The notes beneath the pieces were generated by a model. It was not told where the DNA came from, ran no database searches, and saw only the letters and a program-made list of their open reading frames with translations. DNA of 64,000 nucleotides. It comes from Bog-756 sp963725275 (GTDB lineage: Bacteria > Actinomycetota > Acidimicrobiia > Acidimicrobiales > RAAP-2). Below, one piece after another: positions 59,147-64,000 of this stretch; position 1 is the stretch's first letter, and each line of letters opens with the position of its first letter. Made by a program: the position numbers and the translations under genes. The stretch spans positions 1-64,000 of the forward strand of contig CAVRXS010000003.1 of the NCBI GenBank assembly GCA_963725275.1, in the 5' to 3' direction.

Positions 59147-60670
59147 TCACCGGGGGTCGAGGACCGACCGGTCCCCCGCCCGCAGGCCGCTGATGATCCG
59201 ACGGTACGCGTCGGGTGCGTCGTCGCCCATGGCATCGGTGTCCAGCCAGCCGCGGACGGGCCCACCACGGGCACGGTCCATGCCGTGGAGGCCGAAGCGG
59301 GGCTCGAAGGAGCCCCACTCGTAATTGTCGACCAGCGACCAGTGCCAGTAGCCCTCGACGGGCACGCCGCGGTCGAGGGCCCCGACCACTGCGGCGATGT
59401 GCTCGCGCAGGTACCGCGGACGGTCCCATCCGTCGAGGCGGGGGAACGAGCGCCCGTTGCGCACCCGGTTGCAGAGCCCGTTCTCGACCACCCACAGCGG
59501 CAGGTCGGGAGCCAGGGCGTACTGGACCTCGAGCCAACGGGTCAGCCCCCGGGGCTCGGGGGGATCGTCCCAGAGCTCGCGGGTGGGCCACAGGCTGCGG
59601 CCCCCGGCGGTGTGGTGGCCCGGGATGCGGAAGTGCCGGGACGCCAACGGGTCGTAGTAGTCCAGACCCAACACGTCGAGCGTGCGCTCGTGAGGGCTCT
59701 CGTAGAGCGCGTCGAGCACCCGGCGTGCCCGCCCCGGGGCAGCGGTACGGCGCCGGGCAGACCCGTACGCCGCGCGTAACGCGCCCGCTCGTCGCAGGGC
59801 GACCTCACCTGCTCCGGATGGGGGGAGCAACGAGTCGTGCCTGCGCCGGCGCTCGGAGATCCACTCGTCGATCTCCCCACGTCCGACCCCGGTGCTCCGT
59901 GCGAGCAGCAGGTCGAGCAGCAGGCGGTCGTAGTCGTAGACGCTGAGGCACGTGTTGTTGGTGGTCACGACCGCGTCCGGGCGCTCGCGGTGCACGATCT
60001 CGTAGCCGAGGACGTGGGCGGTGAGCAACTGGTCGAGCGCGACCTCGGTCTCTGCGAACGAGAGGAAGCGGCCCGGGGGGAACATCCCGAGGAGATACGA
60101 CCCCATGGCCAGGACGTTGATCTCGTTGAGCGTGACCCAGTGACGCACCGTCGGAGCGAGTGCGGCGGCCACGACCTCGACCCAGGCGGCGTAGCGGGTC
60201 GCGGCGTCGGGTCGGAGCCAGAGATCCTCCCCCAACCAGGCGGGGTGGGTGAAATGGTGGAGGGTGACCAGCGGGGTGAGGCCGCGTTGCGTGCACGCCT
60301 CGACGATGTCGCAGTACCGGTCGAGCGCGGTGCGGTCCACGCCCCGCGCATCGGGGACGACCCGGGCCCACTCGATCCCGAGCCGGAAGCTGTCGCACCC
60401 GAGAGCGGCCGCACGGTCGAGTGATTCCTCGGGGCGGTCCCAGAAGCCGCAGGCCGAGCCCGAGGATTCGACCCGGCCGACCTGCTCCCAGGCCAGCCAG
60501 TTGTTCGCCGGGTCGCCGGGCCCGTTGTACCCACCTTCGACCTGGAATCCGGCAGTGGCGACGCCGAAGAGGAATCCGTCGGGCAGCGGGCCGCGCCCGG
60601 TCGCCGCCGGGCGTCGCGCCGACCCTGGGGACTCGCGCTGTGGGGACCGGCCCGCTGCGGACACCGTCAC
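59147..60670 (-). CDS. GH1 family beta-glycosidase
   Basis: A 507-residue glycoside hydrolase family 1 enzyme releasing sugars from the non-reducing ends of beta-glycosides. The start is put at a GTG at 60670 with GGAGTGGAAGAGG upstream. Signature segments: DGFLFGVATAGFQVEGGYNG, FRLGIEWARVVP, LVTLHHFTHPAWL, the acid/base Glu in HWVTLNEINVLAMG, the nucleophile Glu in LWVVENGLCNRVRN, and GYWHWSLVDNYEWGSFEPRF. Both catalytic Glu are kept, although the family motif TFNEP has Ile in place of Pro. No signal peptide, so intracellular. Sits between converging NMO-like and divergent thiolase-like genes. Confidence 0.88.
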   Translation of the reverse strand: MTVSAAGRSPQRESPGSARRPAATGRGPLPDGFLFGVATAGFQVEGGYNGPGDPANNWLAWEQVGRVESSGSACGFWDRPEESLDRAAALGCDSFRLGIEWARVVPDARGVDRTALDRYCDIVEACTQRGLTPLVTLHHFTHPAWLGEDLWLRPDAATRYAAWVEVVAAALAPTVRHWVTLNEINVLAMGSYLLGMFPPGRFLSFAETEVALDQLLTAHVLGYEIVHRERPDAVVTTNNTCLSVYDYDRLLLDLLLARSTGVGRGEIDEWISERRRRHDSLLPPSGAGEVALRRAGALRAAYGSARRRTAAPGRARRVLDALYESPHERTLDVLGLDYYDPLASRHFRIPGHHTAGGRSLWPTRELWDDPPEPRGLTRWLEVQYALAPDLPLWVVENGLCNRVRNGRSFPRLDGWDRPRYLREHIAAVVGALDRGVPVEGYWHWSLVDNYEWGSFEPRFGLHGMDRARGGPVRGWLDTDAMGDDAPDAYRRIISGLRAGDRSVLDPR

Positions 60671-60789
60671 ACCCTCTTCCACTCCGTCCCCGGGGCTTCC
60701 GGGTGCCGTGCGCCGCAGGTCCGCCCGCCGCAGCAGGAGGGCGATGGTACCTTGCCGACCCAGGTCCTCACCGGGCCGCACCCATCCCG

Positions 60790-62338
60790 ATGCACCCGCC
60801 CACCTCCCGATCCCACACCGACCCCGAGCGCACGCCGGTGGTCATCGCCTCTGGGCAGTCGATCGAGCGCGAGGCGCTGGTCGATCCCGTCGAGCTCATG
60901 GAGCGCGCTGCCGAGGCCGCCCTGGCTCCCGTGCCCGGGCTCCGCAGCCGTGTGGCCCTCCTGACCGTCGTCGACGTGATGACTGCGACCGGACCGTCAC
61001 CTGCGACCGAGCTGGCCACGCGGCTGGGCATCCCGGACGGCGCCCGGCGTGAGGTCACCACCGTCGGGGGGAACTCCCCCCAGTGGCTGGTCACCCGCGC
61101 CGCCTCGGAGATCACCGCCGGACGGCTCACGGTGACGCTGATCGCCGGTGCCGAGGCCATCCGTTCCTCCCGCGCCCGGCGGGCCGAAGGGCTGCCCCGC
61201 CACCTCGGCGACACGAGCCTGTCCCCCGACCCGGTCGTCGGCGATGACCTCCCGGGCGTCGGGCCCGCTGAGGCGGCCATCGGCCTGATGGCCCCGGTGC
61301 ACGTGTACCCGCTCTTCGAAAGCGTGCTGGCAGCGCAGGCCGGGCGCGACACAACGGCACAGCGCCGTCACATGGGGGAGTTGTTCGCACCCTTCACCGA
61401 GGTGGCGGCTGGCCACCCGTTCGCGTGGTTCCCCTCGGCGCGCACGGCCGAGGAGATCGCCGCACCGTCACCCGACAACCGCATCGTCTGCGAGCCCTAC
61501 ACCAAGCTGATGACCGCGTTCCTCGGCTCGGACCAGGGCGCCGCGCTGGTGGTCTGCTCGCTCGCCGAAGCGGCCCGCGCCGGAGTGGCCGACCGTGCCG
61601 TCTTCGTCTGGTCGGGGGCCGAGGCCGTCGACGTCCGGTCGGTGGCCGCGCGTCCCGACCTCGGGCGCTCGCCTGCCATCGCCGCGGCGGGGGCAGCCCT
61701 CTTCGCGGCGGCGACCGAGTCGGCCGGGCGCCCGATCGCCATCGACGACCTCGACCTGCTCGACGTGTACTCGTGCTTTCCTGCGGCGGTCGAGCTGGCC
61801 GCCGCGGCACTCGGTCTGGCCACCGACGACAACCGCGGCCTGACCGTGACCGGCGGGCTCCCCTACTTCGGCGGGCCCGGGAACAACTACACCACCCACG
61901 GGATCGCCACGCTCACCGACCAGCTGCGCGACGACCGGTGGGGCGTCCACCCGGCTCGGTCTCGCCACCGGGCTCGGGTGGTTCGCGACCAAGCACGCAC
62001 TGGGCGTCTACGGCTCAACACCGCCACCGGGTGGCTTCCACCGCGCGGACACCTCGGCGGCCCAGGCAGGCATCGACGCGTCGGCCGTCGAGGTCGCCCT
62101 CGAGTCCGAGACGCGGGCCGTCGCCTCGGTCGTGGCGGCAACCGTGATCCGTGACCACGACGGCGCCGCTGCCGGCGCACCCGTCATCGCCGCGTTGCCC
62201 GACGGACGTCGCATGGCCCTCGCCCCGGCCGACGAGGGAGTGGTCGCGTCCATGGGGACGTTGGACGTCCCCGGGTTGGTCGGGACGGAGCTGGTCGTCG
62301 AGCCCGGTCCGGCGCGCTACCGTCTGGCGGAACACTGA
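60790..62338 (+). CDS. thiolase-fold acetyl-CoA acetyltransferase-like protein (frameshifted)
   Basis: A thiolase-superfamily protein of the SCP-x/Rv1867-like group. ATG at 60790 (MHPPTSRSHTDPERTPVVIA). The region that holds the nucleophilic Cys in true thiolases reads TTVGGNSPQWLVTRAASEI, with no Cys. LLDVYSCFPAAVELAA and GGLPYFGGPGNNYTTHGIAT are characteristic of this subgroup and contain Cys and His. Near 61945-61956 the frame changes from TDQLRDDRWGVHP to GLATGLGWFATKHALGVYGS; the C-terminal domain after it (~125 residues) is OB-like. About 515 residues in total. Its role, probably condensation or side-chain cleavage of a CoA ester, is not certain. Confidence 0.74.
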
Positions 62339-62356
62339 CGCCATCAGGAGACCGCC

Positions 62357-63127
62357 ATGTCCGAACTGCTCCGCGAACGCAAGGGCCACATCGAGATCCT
62401 CACCATCAACCGGCCCGAAGCGCGCAACGCCATCAACGGCGCCGTGTCCCGGGCCTTCGCCGCCGCCTTCGACGAGCTCGAGTCCGACGACGACTGCTGG
62501 GTGGTCATCGTGACGGGCGCCGGAGACAAGGCCTTCAGCGCGGGGATGGACCTCAAGGCGTTCACCGCCGGCGAGGCCGGGGAGATCATGGGCGCCAAGG
62601 GCGGCTTCGGGGGCATCGCCCAGCGCGACTTCGCCAAGCCGCTCATCGCCGCGGTCAACGGGTCGGCACTGGCCGGCGGGTGCGAGATCATGCTCTCCTG
62701 CGACCTGGTGGTCGCCGTCGAGGAGGCCACCTTCGGCATCCCCGAGGTCAAGCGGGGACTGATGGCGGGGGCCGGCGGGCTCTTCCGGCTCCCCAAGCGG
62801 CTCCCGGCGGCCATCGCCATGGAACTCGCCCTCACCGGCGACCCCATCGATGCCCGGCGGGCGCTCGAACTCGGGTTGATCAACCGGGTCGTGCCGGCCG
62901 CCAGGTTGATGGAGGAGGCACTGAGCCTCGCCGGCACCATCGCCGAGAACGCTCCCCTGGCGGTGCGGGTGTCCAAGCGGGTGATGAAGCAGGCCGGAGA
63001 GCTTCCCGACGCCGAGGGCTGGGCCGTCAACAACGCAGCCGTGCCCGAGGTGTTCGGCTCGGCCGACGCGAGGGAGGGGCCGATCGCCTTCGCCGAGAAG
63101 CGCAAGCCCAACTGGTCGGGCAAGTAA
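62357..63127 (+). CDS. enoyl-CoA hydratase/isomerase (crotonase) family protein
   Basis: A 256-residue crotonase-fold enzyme with AGGAGA before the ATG. It shows LTINRPEARNAINGAVSRAF, the oxyanion-hole segment KAFSAGMDLKAFTAG, VNGSALAGGCEIMLSCDLVV, and EATFGIPEVKRGLMAGAGGL, where the Glu of IPEVKRG is a usual catalytic residue. The C-terminal helices hold APLAVRVSKRVMKQAGELPD and an FAEKRKPNWSGK end. It hydrates a trans-2-enoyl-CoA or acts as an isomerase. It follows the thiolase-like gene by 18 bases, so they are probably one operon. Confidence 0.88.
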   Translation: MSELLRERKGHIEILTINRPEARNAINGAVSRAFAAAFDELESDDDCWVVIVTGAGDKAFSAGMDLKAFTAGEAGEIMGAKGGFGGIAQRDFAKPLIAAVNGSALAGGCEIMLSCDLVVAVEEATFGIPEVKRGLMAGAGGLFRLPKRLPAAIAMELALTGDPIDARRALELGLINRVVPAARLMEEALSLAGTIAENAPLAVRVSKRVMKQAGELPDAEGWAVNNAAVPEVFGSADAREGPIAFAEKRKPNWSGK

Positions 63128-63141
63128 CCGGCCGGCGTCAG

Positions 63142-63573
63142 GTGACGGTGCTGGCGGACGCCACCCCCACCCTCTCGGCAGGGCTCGACGGCTTCCGGCT
63201 CATCCTGCACGTCCTGGCCGCCACCGTCTGGGTGGGTGGGCAGTTCACGGTGGCCGGCCTCCTCCCGACCATCCGCACCCTCGGGGATGACGCGCCGAAG
63301 AAGGTGGCCAGAGCACTCGGCCGGTTGCTGTGGCCGGCCTACGCCCTGCTCATCGTGACCGGGTTCTGGAACATCGGCGCCCTCGAGGTCAAGAACGCCT
63401 CGACCGCCTGGCGAACCGTGCTCTGGATCAAGATCGGCGTGGTGCTCCTCGCCGGGGTGGCCGTCTTCCTCCACCAGCGGTCGACCTCGCGGACCGGCCT
63501 GGCCGTCTGGGGAGCCGTCGGGGCGCTCTCCTCGGTGGCCGCCGTCTGCCTGGGCGTCTTCCTGGCCGGCTGA
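63142..63573 (+). CDS. four-helix membrane protein, CopD-like
   Basis: A 143-residue protein from a GTG at 63142 with four hydrophobic segments: GFRLILHVLAATVWVGGQFT, RLLWPAYALLIVTGFWNIGA, VLWIKIGVVLLAGVAVFLH and AVWGAVGALSSVAAVCLGVF. His in helix 1 and the HVLAATVWVGG pattern are as in CopD/DUF2269-type proteins, some of which bind haem or copper. Fourteen bases after the crotonase stop. Function not established. Confidence 0.68.
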   Translation: MTVLADATPTLSAGLDGFRLILHVLAATVWVGGQFTVAGLLPTIRTLGDDAPKKVARALGRLLWPAYALLIVTGFWNIGALEVKNASTAWRTVLWIKIGVVLLAGVAVFLHQRSTSRTGLAVWGAVGALSSVAAVCLGVFLAG

Positions 63574-63726
63574 GCCATCGGGTGCCTGCGGGCCGGCTGG
63601 GCGATCGGGTGCCGACCGTCATCCGCGGGCGGGTCGGCGACGAAGAACCTCGTAGCTGCGGCGTGCGCAGCGGGCGACGCCGTGCAGGTCTAACCTGGGC
63701 CCAGCAGTCGACAAGGGAGACGGTGC

Positions 63727-64000
63727 CGTGCCATTCAGCCCTCCAGCAGACCTCTTCGGAGAACAAGGCATCATCGTCCTCGTCGTGATCGCCGTCGTCC
63801 TGTTCGGCTCCACCCAGATCCCGAAACTGGCCCGGTCACTCGGCTCCGCCCAGAAGGAGTTCAAGAAGGGGCTCGACGAGGGAGCCAAGGGTGACGGCAC
63901 CGAGACCCAGTCCCTTGCCGAGGCCAGCCCCCCGCCGGCCGTGCAAGCACCTCCCGCGGCACAGCCCCAGGACGGGGTTCCCGTCCCACCCACCGCGGAC
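63727..64000 (+). CDS. tatA: Sec-independent translocase TatA (partial, runs off the window)
   Basis: From a GTG at 63727 the frame stays open to the window end (91 codons). It reads VPFSPPADLFGEQGIIVLVV, then IAVVLFGSTQIPKLARSLGS and AQKEFKKGLDEGAKGDG. This is the TatA plan: a short N-terminal helix, FG hinge, then an amphipathic helix with K/E/F pattern. The remainder is a Pro/Ala/Gln-rich tail. TatA forms the pore for folded-protein export by the Tat pathway. Preceded by AGGGAGACGG. No tatB/tatC can be seen in the window. Confidence 0.85.

Overview
The window is GC-rich actinobacterial DNA. I read it as most likely from the class Acidimicrobiia, or a close relative. Reasons are the very high GC, the wealth of acyl-CoA dehydrogenases, SDRs and amidohydrolases, an F420-type oxidoreductase, a three-subunit proton-pumping transhydrogenase, and three large secreted proteins built from a GYWLVA-DGG-FAFGDA-F-GS repeat that I associate with that group. 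The assignment is by gene content only.

Layout. 0.1-3.0 kb: two decayed insertion sequences, an IS5-type element with 17-bp terminal inverted repeats and an IS110/IS1111-type element with 13-bp inverted repeats and long non-coding flanks; each transposase carries two frameshifts. 3.0-9.3 kb: a tightly overlapping six-gene minus-strand operon (acyl-CoA dehydrogenase, HAD hydrolase, APH-type kinase, quinone oxidoreductase-like enzyme, TetR regulator, SDR) divergent from another SDR across a palindromic operator. Its HAD, kinase and dehydrogenase genes are the separate-gene counterpart of the domains fused in human ACAD10. 9.3-18.8 kb: an FtsX-like permease, tRNA-Ala(CGC), a GH18-type hydrolase, a PIN/TRAM membrane protein, and the first repeat-rich secreted protein. 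18.9-22.9 kb: pntAa-pntAb-pntB and an EAL protein.

23-36 kb is the metabolic heart: an SDR divergent from echA20-ipdA-ipdB-ipdC, the gene order known from Mycobacterium tuberculosis for opening the last steroid rings (C/D) via HIP-CoA. This is followed by a ketoacyl synthase, a PAS-GGDEF-EAL protein, and a FadA6-like thiolase divergent from two acyl-CoA dehydrogenases. 36-46.7 kb: a second repeat-rich secreted protein (CHAP domain), a GDSL-type protein lacking its nucleophilic serine, an SDR, an amidohydrolase, a second acyl-CoA dehydrogenase pair, an F420-type oxidoreductase, and an MscS channel coupled to a Thr/Pro-rich membrane protein. 46.7-64 kb: an N-acyl-D-amino-acid deacylase-like enzyme, aldehyde dehydrogenase, the third repeat-rich protein (CAP domain), a cyclase, two TetR regulators (one KstR-like), an ABC exporter, an MFS pump, a DUF5522 protein, a nitronate monooxygenase-like enzyme, a GH1 glycosidase, a thiolase-like protein, a crotonase, a small membrane protein and the start of tatA.

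Taken together, the window describes a bacterium geared to CoA-dependent breakdown of steroid-like or branched alicyclic acids, with at least one KstR-family repressor nearby. Conserved genes at both ends (0-15 kb and 52-62 kb) carry single frameshifts while 15-51 kb has none that I see, so some of these may be assembly errors.
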